64,000 bases of DNA from Caenorhabditis elegans (GCF_000002985.6 NC_003279.8:5642001-5706000), one strand, 5' to 3'. Shown: positions 23,201 to 34,835, counted from the first letter of the stretch. Numbers and translations are program-made. Notes: generated by a model from the sequence alone, not told the origin.

Positions 23201-24963
23201 CATTTGAAAGAAGGACTTGAACCAGCCAATTTACTTGTCGATGATTCATATGCAACACCTCATTATCGCGTTCTTGAGAAACATTACTGGCATTATGGAG
23301 CAAGTCTTCAAATTGTTGTCAGTAATCCTCCAGATCTTAGAGATCCTGTTGAGAGAATTAATATGGATAAAATGGTATTTATTGAGAGCGATTCAATTCT
23401 TTTAGATTTTGGTTTCAGGCGTCTACATTTGCAAATTGTAAAGTGGCAATTGGAGATGACAGTGTTCAGTTTTGGTTGAGAGAAATGCAAGTTTCAGAGG
23501 AAATTCATAAAATTCAGTATGACAATGAGGTAGGTCAAAACTTTTTTTATTTTCCAATAGCACAAGACATGATTTCTTGTTTCAGAAGTTCTACGACCAT
23601 GCAGCGCAGTACATTTATTCGGACATGTCCCAACCATGGGTGGTAGATGTCGTTTGGGGTCGGAACAACAATTCGGAGAGAATTATAAAAACGTTTCGAT
23701 TTATGATTGGAATGCGAGATATTTCAACAACAACTAAACAAACTGAAGCAACAAATACCTTCAGAGAGATTGCATCAAGATTTGAACAATATAATGTAAC
23801 AACTTATATGCCATTGTGGTTATTCACTGATCAATATGCCCTTGTAGTTCCCAACACAGTAAGTTGATACTTTTAAAGTAACGTTGACCTGGTCAATGTT
23901 TGAATAATGGCTTGAAGGTGGCGTATCGGTACTGCAAAACAATGTTAAACGTTACTCCAAAAATGCTAAAATATCCATTTATCACAGCTGTTTGGAAGTT
24001 TTAATTTTGAAACTTCAAAAAAAATGAAACGTTTTAGAAATTACTAAATAAGTATCATTTATTGGTTGTTAATATCTTCTATTTCAGATGCAAGACATCA
24101 TAGTTGCTGTAGCATGTATGCTTGTCATATCAGCTCTTCTCATTCCTCAACCAGTTTGCTCTTTCTGGGTTGCTGTTACAATTGGATCAATTGATTTGGG
24201 AGTTCTCGGATTTATGACGCTTTGGAATGTTAACCTTGATGCAATTTCAATGATTACAATTATCATGTCTGTTGGATTTTCAGTCGATTATTCAGCTCAT
24301 ATAACATATGCATATGTTATTTCGAAAGAATCGACAACTTCAGCAAGAGTTTGTGATGCTCTTGGAGATCTCGGATGGCCTGTTGCGCAAGGTTTTTTTA
24401 AAACAAATTTACATGCGTGAAGTTTAAAAGGGTTTCCAAAATTTCTCAAGACTACAGTACTCCTACATTAGCCCAACCCACTTTTACTTCAAAACTCAAA
24501 ATTCATATTTTCAAAACTACATTAAACCTACAGTACTCCAACCGTACCCCAGAATATTCCATCATTCAACAATCTTTAAGTCATCCTTTAAAAAACTCAA
24601 ACTTATCTCTCTTACAGTACCCCCAGAGTCCTGTTATCCTGTAACACAATCCTTACAGACAGTCGTTGTCTTACAACCACATTTACAGGTGCAATGTCAA
24701 CAATTTTGGCAGTTTCTGTATTGTCTGATGTGCCTGCTTATATGATTGTTACATTTTTCAAGACAGTTTTTCTCGCAATTTCAATTGGATTCCTTCATGG
24801 ATTAGTATTTCTTCCGTTGATGCTTTCCGTTTTTGTTGGTAAGATTTTTGACATTCACATTTCAAATATATCAATTAAATATTGTATTTATCTAGGTTGC
24901 TGTTCATCAAATAAAATCGAGACTAAATCAGTGAAAGAACCTCGTTTTGTTGGAAGATACTGA
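20286..24963 (+). CDS. ptr-10: Patched-related multipass membrane protein (sterol-sensing domain)
   Basis: Member of the nematode Patched-related family, thought to act in membrane and lipid trafficking during cuticle and epithelial development. Fifteen exons (20286-20483, 20656-20745, 20793-20888, 20943-21094, 21235-21388, 21588-21706, 21757-21872, 21917-22153, 22287-22656, 23110-23374, 23419-23529, 23586-23858, 24088-24391, 24689-24838, 24896-24963) give 900 residues. A transmembrane segment near the N-terminus and a large extracellular loop (NNITVQFSNRTWSFADLCL) precede a cluster of membrane segments containing the sterol-sensing domain (GVSNAGMGIASAMGML, VAVGTDNMFLMV). A second loop and a second membrane cluster (VGFSVDYSAHI) follow, the usual two-fold RND/Patched layout. 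I start at 20286 because TTCCAG ends 2 bp before this ATG, and an upstream ATG at 20125 cannot be spliced in frame. The symbol is from memory of the clone (F55F8.1). Confidence 0.9.
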
Positions 24964-25147
24964 TGGAATTTCTCTCAAATATCACATTTCCCACCACATT
25001 AATGATCTCATTTTTCTATTGAACCCGTGTGTAAAATATTTCTAGTTTTGATAAACTTTGAACGAATATTAAGATGTTTCAACACTTTATTTCCTATTTT
25101 TCACGATGTACAGATATTCAATGAAATGGAATTCAACTGTCAAATCG

Positions 25148-26837
25148 TCAGCTTGAATTTAGTGGTGTTGACTCATTTCGTATAATCATTTCAGCAACTT
25201 CATCATCTTTCTGAAACTGAAAAGTCTCTAAGTTGTTCAATCGCATTGGTAATTGTGGGGCTGGCGGTCTTGACTGAACTTCCACACGGTTATCAATTGG
25301 TGATTGTTCAATTGGTCCTGAAACAAATTAGTTTGTGGAAAAATTCCATCCTGTTTTTCTAATTTCTAATACCTCATTTCTACATACGTGAATATCCTAT
25401 GCCTACCTTGTTAGAAGCTGCTTATATGCCTATCTCTTGTCTACCCATGTCCATTCCTCGTTTCTAACTTGTATGTTCTTACATTATGCCTATATCGAAC
25501 CTCTCTAAATACGTATCTACCTATTAAAAGCCTACATTCATGCCTCGTATATTTTCAAGTTCCTAGCAATGTGCCTGCCCTTCGCCTACTTCAAATCTAC
25601 TTCTTATCTGCATGTCTAAATGATTAGATAATGCCTATATCTTGCCTGGCTACCTCATTGCCGCATTTTTACGAACGAACAGTTTTTAATAGGAATTAAT
25701 TCAGAATAATCTCAATGCTCAAACATAATATTTCCCAGAATGTTTAAATTACTTTGCATTCTCTGGAATGGAACAAAATGTCCTGGAATCGGTGGGCCTG
25801 CTCCTAACAATGGCATTGTTAATGGACGAAGTGCATTCAGCAAAGCTCCTTCTGAAAAGGCAAAAAATGGCATGATAACGAAACAAAATTGAATATTCTT
25901 TAAATTGTTGAATTTTTTAACTTTTAGAAATCTGTTTCTCGGACATGCTTGAGAAAAGTTAGGCTATATCTCAACAAAATATTGTTCTACCTTTCCCAAT
26001 TTTTATATTAAGTCTAAATATATATCAGGTTTAGAATAATTATAAGTATCATTATTTCGTGGAAAGAACGAATTCAGCATCCTTCAATATTTGTGGGCTC
26101 AAGTTTTATGTAACCATGCAAACTTCACCAGAATTAGTTTAATATTATGAATCTCTATAAATAAAAAACTTATCAGAATTAAGTTTAATATTATTATTTT
26201 AATTAAAGCTAGTTGACATAAAGAAGAACAAAAAATAAAACAAAGTGGCAACCAACCCATAACCAATAATCCATTTCTCGATACAGCTTCCCGTGTTGCA
26301 ATTGAATTTAACTGATTCACAAGAGATTCTTGTTCCGACATCTCTGAATAATTTTACTTTATTTTCATAAAAGATTATGTTTGCAAATATTTCATATATT
26401 ACCAACTTACTTGCTAAAAACGTCCGATCATCTTCAATAGTCGGAGGTGGAGCTGGACGAATGATGACTTGTTGACCTGGAAGAGGTGGTGGAGGTATTG
26501 GAGCAGGAATTGGTGATTCAATAGATACAGATGTCATTGTATTTGTTTCCAAATTGTGTCGTCCAGTTAATGGTTGACCGTCTGGATTCATCTGTAATAT
26601 TTATGTTACGATAAGAAAATTCAAAAATGGAAAACCTGATTATGTCGAATCGCTGCTTCTTTTGTCATTTTTTCAATTTGTAAATGCCGTAGATTTGTGT
26701 CTTCCAACATTCTTCGTACTTCCATTTCTACAATTAATATTTCGTTCATAGACGTTTCAATTATTTCACTTACCTGTCCATTGTCCGTAAACTTTCAAAA
26801 AATGTAGAAGTAGATACCAGGCAACTGTAGTTCTCAT
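25148..26837 (-). CDS. Predicted secreted protein of unknown function
   Basis: Six exons, 5' to 3' (26774-26837, 26636-26727, 26411-26591, 26257-26343, 25753-25851, 25148-25317), keep phase throughout and give 230 residues. The start, MRTTVAWYLLLHFLKVYG, looks like a signal peptide. The mature part begins with a charged helix (EMEVRRMLEDTNLRHLQIEK), then a proline-rich segment (PIPAPIPPPPLPG), a polar stretch, GAGPPIPGHFVPF and a polar C-terminus. I recognise no domain, and there are no cysteine pairs or membrane spans. The exon 4 acceptor is TTCAGAG; only the first AG keeps the downstream frame. The 3' end faces ptr-10 across 184 bp. The last intron (25318-25752) is filled with TGCCTA-type repeat words. 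Likely nematode-specific; from memory it may be F55F8.8. Confidence 0.75.
25375..25665. repeat. Degenerate TGCCTA/TACCT repeat in an intron
   Basis: Inside the last intron of the secreted-protein gene, words such as ATGCCTACC, ATGCCTATCTC, TGCCTATATC, TGCCTCG and TGCCTGCCC recur every 20-40 bases on the plus strand, strongly C/T-biased. They resemble the right half of the cluster at 945-1060. Confidence 0.55.
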
Positions 26838-28494
26838 TCTAAATATTTTTCGGACGGATATTAATTAAATTATTTCAATAGACCAGAAAAACGTTCTAGC
26901 AGTTCCAATCACGGTTTTATTTTTTAAAATTATTTAAACTGTCTTTTTAGGACTTCAAAAAATACAAAAATTCTTTAAAAGTTGCAAAGCGTCCAAAATT
27001 ATATGCATTCAGTGCGAAGCGAAAAAGTTATAAATTGGAAGTTATGCTAATTTAGCAAATTTTAACCAAAATTCCAATAATCCTTGAAAAACTTTTCTAA
27101 CATTCAGAAGTCTAATTGCAAAAAATAGAGCAAGTATAAAAAATTTATTAGAAATCCAAAATTTAAAAAAAGAGCGGAGCCTATTTTTAGGTGTTCTAAA
27201 ATTAATGTTCAACGAGCTAATAAATTTGAAAGTATTTAAAAATCAATTGATTCCAATCATGATCTGTAGTTTTTGTGAACATCTTATTGCATATATTGTA
27301 GGTTTTCCAAAAGGTAGCAGATGAGAAATGTTGCCTCAAAAATTACGGTAGCCGGTCTCAACACGACAAAATGTTGTTTTTTTAATGCAAAATTGTCTGC
27401 GTCTATAAAGAGTACTGTAGTGCCCAACTCCTCTCCTGTTTCATGAACATTCGAATAAATGTCAATTTTTGAAAACAATTAAGTACTATTAATAACAGGT
27501 GTACAGCACTTTTTAAAGGCGCACACTTTTTTGCATTTAATTAAAATTTGTCGTGTCGAGACCGGGAAATGTATAAGTTTAAGACAAAATTTCCCATAAT
27601 CAAAAGTTTAAAAGCTTTTACTGTGGTTTTGGTATCTATTTGAACAAAAAAAACAAAAATTTAGATGAAAAATAAAATAGCCAGTGCGACTTGGCATAGC
27701 ATAGCCATTCAGTCAGTTTGATTTAAAACTAGTTGGTTAGCCATGTGAAGTGCCAAAAAGGGTTTATAGTAGAAAGGAGAGAGGATGAATACGTAACAAA
27801 AAGTCACTTTTCTCTTTTTTTACTGTATTCCTTCTCCTCATAATCCGCCTTCCGATACTTTCATTTTTCGCCACGTCATTTCCTATTTCAGAAGACAATA
27901 GAATTAAAAAGTGAACATGGAGTTAGTCATCTAACAATGTGAACATTTTCAAGAAGCATTGATTTTATTCCGAAAAGTTAAGAATTCACTGATTCTCAGC
28001 ATTATTTTTTATAGACAAATTAAAGCATTTTTTGTGCGGAAAAACCAGAGGGGGCATATGAGAATAAAAATAAAAACAAAGCACAACATTATGAGGAATA
28101 GAGAAGAGGAATAATTTTAACATTTTGAAGAAAAATTGGGAAGAGGAAAACAATTCAATCGAAAGCCACTACCCGCAACTATAGGAAATGAAATGAATGG
28201 TTGAAAAAACTGAAAATGGGCAAAGATTAAAACAACAAAATTTGAAATACATTATTGATTACCGGCAAATGCGAATACATTTTCTACTATTCAATAATAT
28301 TTTCAACAACTGGATTCGAATGGTGAATATGTCGAAAATGAAGAAAAGTGATAGTATGCTACAGAAATCGAGCGTCTCACAAAATTAATACATACAGTTA
28401 CGGATTTGTTAGAGTAATTTTGTGATACGCATGAAATGAAAATTGATTATGAGATGAGATTAACTTATCAAAAAACAATATTATTTTGGAATAG
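26838..28494. other. Intergenic region, 1.66 kb, with a foldback element
   Basis: Lies between the secreted-protein start and the 3' end of the ZIP gene. It contains the foldback element at 27351-27566. The rest is AT-rich. Small open frames (27284-27478, 28197-28388) show no domains, so I see no gene. Confidence 0.5.
27351..27566. mobile_element. Foldback (MITE-like) element, copy 1
   Basis: The left end begins CCGGTCTCAACACGACAAAA, followed by TGCAAAATTGTCTGCGTCTA and AAGAGTACTGTAG. The right end is its imperfect complement: ACAGCACTTTTTAAAGGCGC, then TTTGCATTTAATTAAAATTT and GTCGTGTCGAGACCGG. Arms of about 70-80 bp enclose about 60 bp of unrelated sequence. No coding capacity. It shares both ends with copy 2 at 30281-30575. 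Confidence 0.75.
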
Positions 28495-31344
28495 TTAATG
28501 TCCATAGTCATCAAAAGATGAATTTCCATGGAAATGTGGTTCTGTCGAGCCACTATGAGAATGACCATGACTCGATTCGAATCCACGTAATGCTCCAATC
28601 AATGCAAATCCAATAAACATCACTAAAAGTTTTAAAAGATTTGGATGCTCGTTGTCTCTTTCGTGAAGAAGAACCTGAAAATGTGTTTGAATTTTAACTC
28701 ATCAAATGAAAAATATAAAACCTCGAAGAAAGTGACATAGATGAATGTTCCGACTGCAAGACCTTGCAGAATCGTGATCGTCAAATCTTTCCAGAGGGCA
28801 TTATCAGCTGCTGATGTGACTGCAAGGCCAATCAGTGCACCAAGTGGAGTCATTGAAGCAAGTGTGAAGATTGAGATGATCACCTGAGAAATGAAAAATA
28901 GTTGTTTTTTTTAATTTGATAGTTTTTCAGAGAGTAAATCTTTCCTTACCCATTTAATCTGATGTGCATGAGTTCTGAACAATTGAAGGCCAACAGAAAA
29001 TGCGACAATCAATTTGTGAACCATTAATGATAGGAATAAAGCAATAATCGTATCATTTCCTGATTGAACTCCAAATGCGAGACCTTCAATAATTGAATGA
29101 ATTCCCAGTGCCAATACAAATGTAATTGATCGTACTCCATGAGAATGAGCATGTGGGCGAGATTTCATGAGAATTGGAGGATCCTCATCAATTGCTTCAC
29201 AATTTGTTTCACATCGTTCTGGCTCGGCAAATGCAACTGGGGCGAATGTACTGAAAGAGAGCAATTTTATTTTAGAAATCTGTTTTTTTTGAAAGGGAGT
29301 TTACGAACAAAGAGTATGGAAGAGATTTATTTGCGATAGAACTGACAGAGGAAAACAATTATATTTTTGGACCATTGGATTTAGATATTTTATATTTTAC
29401 ATATAAAATTAATTGTTGCTTCTTAATCAATTATTATGAAATTAAAATGACCAAAAAAGCATAATAAAACATTTTTAACCTTTTTTGAGTCAAAAAGTGG
29501 TAAAAACTAAGCTGGTGCCCCCTTTTGAGAAATCTAAATTTTCCAAAAAATAAAAAAAAAGACTTCCAAAAAATGGTTAAAACTCGGTTTTTGCCGGCTT
29601 TTTGACTTGAAATACAAAATTTTCCAAAAATTGAATTCCGATTTTTTTGTTGTTGGAAAAACTGCGATTTTTTTCATTACGCTTATTGAATGATACGAGA
29701 GACACTTTATGTGATAAACGAAGGAAAGACGGGGAATAGAGTTCTAACAAATAAGAAGAAGCGTTTTAAAAATCCTCATAAAAGTCGATAACAAAAGGAA
29801 AAAGCATTTTCTTAAAGAAAGAAAGGACAATTTGAAATACCATTCACTTCCTTCTTCATCATCATTTTCCCCAAATAATAAATCTCCGTTCAAAGTGCTA
29901 CCGTATGATGAGAATCGATTCTGATTACGGCTAATTCGACGACCGTATCTGCGATTTTTAAATACAATTTTTTTACTAAAATAAATGTTTTGTTAAAACT
30001 GAATCTACTATCATATTGAAATTTTTGGAAAAAAAAATTTCAAAAAACATACTGTGTAGCATTAGCAGTACATTCATTTGATCCTCTTCTCTCGTGTACA
30101 GTTAATGGGCAATGAGTTTGACAATGTCCATCTCCTTCTTTTTCCTCCGATATCGCTCGTTTTGTTGTTTTCGTCAGTGCAGTCGTTTCATCAACTGTAA
30201 TATAAATATTTATGAATGCCATTAAAATCAGTTTTGGTTTGAAATTCAGAAATAGTTACTGAAGCTTTGCAATTTTAGCAACGGTCTCGACACGACAATT
30301 TTTGCTGAATGAAGAAAGGTGTGCGTCTTTAAAAAGTACTGTAATTTCAAATTTTCGTTGTTGCGGAGTGTTATCTCTATTTTTCAAAGTTTTTCGATCA
30401 AAAGAATACTTTAGGTTTGAAAAACTACATTATCTACAACAAACCGTTAAAAAAACTATAAAAATCGATAAAAAATTCCGCAGAATGCTGAAGCACCGAG
30501 AATTTGAAATTACAGTAATCTTTGAAGGCACACAAATTTTTGCATTTAAATAAATATTGTCGTGTCGAGATTGGTACCGTATTTTTGGCGCAGAAATCGC
30601 AAAATTTCACGTTTCAATTATAATTTTGATAGAAAAAACAAAAAGAAGCTAAAAATTAAACTTTTCGAGATGAGGTGTATTTTTGACCCAGAAATTCGCG
30701 TATGTTTTACAGCATTTCAATTTTAAAAACTCACCAACAAGGTCGTCTTCTTTTTTCTTAATTTCATCAACAGTATCAGCCATACAACATCCTCCAGCGC
30801 CAGAAGCTTCGACACTTTTTGAAGCCAATGGAGGTGTAGTTTCATGATGATGATGATCATGTCCGTGACCATGTCCATGTCCATGAGCAAATGATGGAAT
30901 TATCATAATAACGACTTCTTCGAGAAAGAAGATAAGAAAGAATCCGAGACAAGATAAAAGTTCTCCGACTGGATAATCGATACGAAAATTATGAACTGTA
31001 TCGAGGGTTTCAAGATTTTCACGAAGTTCTGGGAAAAGATGAAGGAAACACGTGGCAAGAAAGACTCCTGAAAAATTATAAAACTAATAAAATATTTTAA
31101 AACATTTCCGAACCTCCAGAAAAGCATGTCAAAAGGCAGAGAACAAGGGAAACGTGTTTGTGTTTTGATGAGCTCTGAGCTGTCGCTGCTTCATGCCGTA
31201 ATTTGTGAAGTACCTGAAAAACATTAGTGAAATATTAATACACAAATCTCAATAATTTCTCACTTTTAATGGCGATAATCCAACGATAACTGTGAGCGAA
31301 AACATTACAAACATTAACACCAATTTCAGTATTGCTTCGTTCAT
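28495..31344 (-). CDS. ZIP-family (SLC39) zinc/metal transporter
   Basis: Predicted to import Zn2+ or a similar divalent metal into the cytosol. Eight exons, 5' to 3' (31264-31344, 31114-31213, 30735-31067, 30053-30194, 29841-29948, 28950-29250, 28722-28883, 28495-28674), give 468 residues. Three hydrophobic segments precede a long cytosolic loop that opens with a histidine cluster (AHGHGHGHGHDHHHH, about 121-135). The loop also contains several Cys and acidic stretches. The signature membrane pair follows: HSIIEGLAFG at 306-315 and HKLIVAFSVG at 333-342, the metal-site helices of ZIP proteins, most like the ZIP1-3 subfamily. The C-terminal tail is again His-rich (SSHGHSHSGS) and ends GH. Intron 3 contains a foldback element. 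I am not certain which zipt gene this is; from memory the clone name is F55F8.9. Confidence 0.9.
30281..30575. mobile_element. Foldback (MITE-like) element, copy 2, in a ZIP gene intron
   Basis: The left end, ACGGTCTCGACACGACAATT, leads into GTGTGCGTCTTTAAAAAGTA and CTGTAATTTCAAATT. The right end reads AATTTGAAATTACAGTAATC, then GGCACACAAATTTTTGCATT and TTGTCGTGTCGAGATTGGTA. The arms are about 75-80 bp and imperfect, with about 130 bp between them. It lies wholly within ZIP intron 30195-30734. Confidence 0.75.
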
Positions 31345-32318
31345 TTTGTTTTCTGGAAAAAAAACTAAAATAAAAGTTATGCACGAAAAAGTTGGCAACG
31401 GGGCGGTCCGGAGGGTGCAGCTGATAAGAATAATTGATAACAGTGTGCTTTGTTCTAGTTTTCAAAGAAAAGTATATAAAAGCGGAAGGGAAATGAGAGA
31501 ACGCGCGAGAATTCAGTTAAACCAGAAGAATTATTGTTGATATCGATTAGAAGATAATGTAGAATCAGAAATAGTGTGAATAGCGGTTTCAATAATAAAA
31601 ATAACAATAAAACCAACGGCTATCGAATGTAAATATTTGTATTTGTATTTTAAAAAATCATTTATAATCTAAAGAAAGAAGAAAATTCTTTAAATTTAAC
31701 GCCAAATTCGGCATAAGGCTGTGCAAAGATGTGCCTTTAGGCCTGCGGGGTGAGGCCTGAATCTCGCAACGACACTCCGAAATAACGCAGACGCGTGCTG
31801 TTTAGCAAAAAACAGTTTCAATGACGATTTTTGAATTTTAACCTTAACTTAAATAATTACCCGTTTTCCTTCGAAGTTTCTTTCGTTAAAATGCTAATTT
31901 TGGATGTTGTTCATGATGCACTTCATTTCGAATCATCCTAACGTAATTTAAACTCAAAGAAAAATCATAACACTCAGAATATGCTATGAAACGAATAACG
32001 GTAGAAGGTTATTGAATAGTCCCACTAGTTTCATTGAAATAGCTTTCATAAGTATTAGGAAATGCATTATTTTGTTCTTTCGATAGTGTTCGATGGTATT
32101 ACTACAGAAATGTTCATTTTAAAGTTGTCTTCTACGATCGGTAAAAACTGACGATTAACGCGTTTGTTTACAATTGTTTTAATGTTTTAGTTTTAAAGTT
32201 TTAAAAACGATTAGGAGTTTTTCATTTTTATTTACACTCATTTTTCTCCTCTCAGCCCTCATTTATCCGACTTGGCGTGTTAAGTCATGTCTCGAATTTT
32301 TATAGGTTTTCTCTCTGT
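31345..32318. promoter_or_regulatory. Divergent promoter region between the ZIP gene and the coiled-coil gene
   Basis: 974 bp shared upstream of two divergently transcribed genes. It includes GC-richer sequence at 31735-31805 related to the 75-bp repeats near the window start (GGCCTG, ACGCAGACGCG). A TTTTATAG acceptor 14 bp before the ATG at 32319 looks like a trans-splice or 5' UTR splice site. No specific factor sites can be named. Confidence 0.45.
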
Positions 32319-34238
32319 ATGATTCCGTCTCGGCGACAGCGATACTTTCGCCCGAACTCACCGCCAGTGACATCATCTTCTTCCGGAGCAGGAAGCAGTC
32401 ACCAGACTATGAATCCATCGAATATGAATGTTTTAGAGCAGGCCGAATTAGTTATCGATGGAGGTGATCCAGGTAATATTTACGAGTTTTATTTACCACC
32501 TTTGCAAACACAGCTTTTCGACTTTTTGCATGAGGTATATTAAATTCAAATTTTCCAGGGGATGAACAACAAGTTGCCCATGAAGAAATTGTAGACGACG
32601 GTTCGACTGAAATGGTTGTTGATCACCATCATCATCCACAACTTCGTGGTAATCCAATGCATCATCATCACTATGATAACCGTCAATCAGCTCCTGCTTA
32701 TCAAGTTCCACAACAACAATCTCAATCAATTCGTAGAGGAGTTGGCCGTCCGATGGCTCCTCGTCCACAAAGTTACCCACATAATATGGATATGGTTCAG
32801 AAATTGCAAAATAAAAATGTCTATATGCCAGCTCAGCAGAGACCTCAGACAAGAATTTCTCCAGCCGGCGCGAGAATTGTCAGCTTTGCTGGAAGAAAAC
32901 GAGATAATTCTGATGGGCTTCCTCCAGGTGTAAAGGTAATTTTTTTGGTCGAGATATTAAATTTATTAATATTCCTTTTCAGAAAATGAACATGCCCGCA
33001 GCTCGCCCACATCAGCAGCAAACTCAACAACAATCTCATCTGCAGCAAGGTCAACAATCACAGAAAAATCTGCAACCTGTCAAAGTAGTTCGTCTGGCTT
33101 CAAGTGTGGCTCGTGCAAATCCGACAGCATCCGAACATGCTCTTATCGAAATCGAGAATAATATCAAACAAACAATAGAAGATGCAAAAGTCGATACTGA
33201 GAGATTAAGAGAATTACAAGAAGCTGACTTCTCACAGGATGAATATCATCAATATCTTGGAATGTTGATTATGGATCTGGAAAGATCAAATGAGGCGAAC
33301 TCGACTCTGACAACATATTATCGCGAACGACAACGACATGAAAAGACTATTTCGGAAGCCAGAGAAAATGCATTTTCAGCTAGAATTCGTCAGTTGGAGA
33401 CTGAAAATCGAAAATTGAGGGATTCGATTCATGTGATGTATTATGGAAAGTTCAATGAGGCTGGAGGTCATAACAATATTTATCGAAATGATCATATGGT
33501 AATTTTCAGTTAAATTACATTTTATTAAATATGAATTACAATATGTTTTTTTACAACTTTCAAAATTGATAAAACAATAAAAATAAGATATCCCTTTTGC
33601 AAACATTTATTGGATTTCAGGGTCAAATGATGGTTGAAGAGCCCGAAGAGCATGTTGTTATTGAAGGACACGTGGGCAATAATCAAGAAGGAGTACGTTT
33701 TAAAAAAAAGTCTATTATACAAAAAAAAGAGCTTCAATGTTTTGAAATGCAGAATAAAATCTTGAACCTGTAAATTATTTTCTCAAAGCTATGTAAACGG
33801 AAAACCAATGACTGAGAACTGAAATTCCATTTTTATTACTAATTTATCTTAAAAGTACACCTTCTGGGGAAATGCAGTCGAAACTCTCCAAAAAACTTAA
33901 CTGCTTTGTCATCGAGCAAATTTGGAAGAAAGTTTGAATTATTAATTTATAGTGAAATTACGAATTTAGTAAACATCTTGGTTTTTTTAAACTTATCAAA
34001 ATGTTCGATTTTGTTTCTAAACAATAATAAAAAAGTTCGTAATAATAATAATAATTTATTTTAGGAAGAAGTTCCACAAGAGTGGATTGTCGAGGAGACT
34101 GTTGATGAACATCGAATGCATTTGGAAGGAATGGAAGCAGATGATCATATGGTTGAGGATCAACAACAACAGGATGAAGAACATGAAGATGTTAAAGATA
34201 AAAACTTGCTCGCTGGTGGAAGTGGAAGATCTGGATGA
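32319..34238 (+). CDS. Gln/His-rich coiled-coil protein of unknown function
   Basis: Five exons (32319-32472, 32559-32935, 32983-33498, 33621-33692, 34065-34238) give 430 residues. The N-terminal 175 residues are polar and low-complexity, with His clusters (VVDHHHHPQLRG, NPMHHHHYDN), a basic stretch (SIRRGVGRPMAPRPQ) and GRKRDNSDG. A Gln-rich run (HQQQTQQQSHLQQGQQSQKN, about 185-204) leads into a charged region that fits a coiled coil at about 220-330 (EHALIEIENNIKQTIEDAKV and ARIRQLETENRKLRDSIHVM). The tail is acidic (HMVEDQQQQDEEHEDVKD). I recognise no catalytic domain; a nuclear or scaffold role is only a guess. From memory it is T19B4.5. It is followed by dnj-21 on the same strand after 597 bp. 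Confidence 0.85.
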
Positions 34239-34835
34239 AATTTTTAACTTTTTATCTGGAAACCTGATTAATTTATTCGTTTCATCCTCTCTTTCATTCA
34301 TCTATATTCTTCTGTTGTTAAATTATTCCTTTATGCCTACCGGAATCGCAAACTAATCAAAACAGACTAAACTTTACGAAACTACGGTCAAAAACTGTCA
34401 CATTGCGTTCCAAATATTATTTATGTTTCCAATCCCAAATTTTGAAAATTAATTTACAAAATTCTCGGGTCTTATCGATTTCATCACTTTTCTGTTTAAC
34501 TTTCCAATTTTTAAAATTTACAATTCTTTTTAATCTCACCTTAAGCTCCACAGGATCCCATTTTCATTCTTGATTATCAAATTAACATCTCTAGAAGGCA
34601 GGCCCTTCTTTCTTCCCACCCCCCCCCCCCCCCCCCCCACCTCTCTCATTATTCCCAGAACTAGTTTAAGAGCATTTTAAGCTACACTTTGAAATATCCA
34701 ATACAAAATAAAGTTATAGTTTGAAATTTTTTATTCTGATGAATCTGTTGATATTTCCTGTTTAATACAGGTTCTGTACCTAAAAAGGATTACCGAAGAT
34801 AGTAAATTCAAAATATTGTTTTGTAGAAAAATAAA
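34239..34835. other. Intergenic region before dnj-21, with C20 tract
   Basis: Contains the 3' UTR of the upstream gene with an AATAAA at 34706-34711 (CAAAATAAAGTT). A C20 tract lies at 34619-34638 and a small hairpin CCTG-TTTAATA-CAGG at about 34757-34771. A TTTTGTAG acceptor lies 9 bp before the dnj-21 ATG. Confidence 0.6.
34619..34638 (+). repeat. C20 homopolymer tract (G20 on the minus strand)
   Basis: Twenty uninterrupted C residues between CCCA and ACCTCTC, in the 3' flank of the coiled-coil gene. Tracts of this length are candidate G-quadruplex sites and deletion hotspots in dog-1 mutants. Confidence 0.9.

Noticed and set aside
26199..26341. Frame ending in a hydrophobic segment as the main C-terminus of the secreted-protein gene
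   Set aside because: It needs the second AG of the exon 4 acceptor and ends the protein early. The first AG leads to two further exons with clean junctions, so I treat the short form only as a possible alternative.
27437..27444. CTGTTTCA, the core of the type I 21U-RNA (piRNA) promoter motif
   Set aside because: An eight-base match is expected by chance in 64 kb, and such loci cluster on chromosome IV. I see no supporting context.
28197..28388. Small plus-strand ORF in the 26.8-28.5 kb intergenic region
   Set aside because: Composition matches surrounding AT-rich DNA, with no domain and no splice extension.
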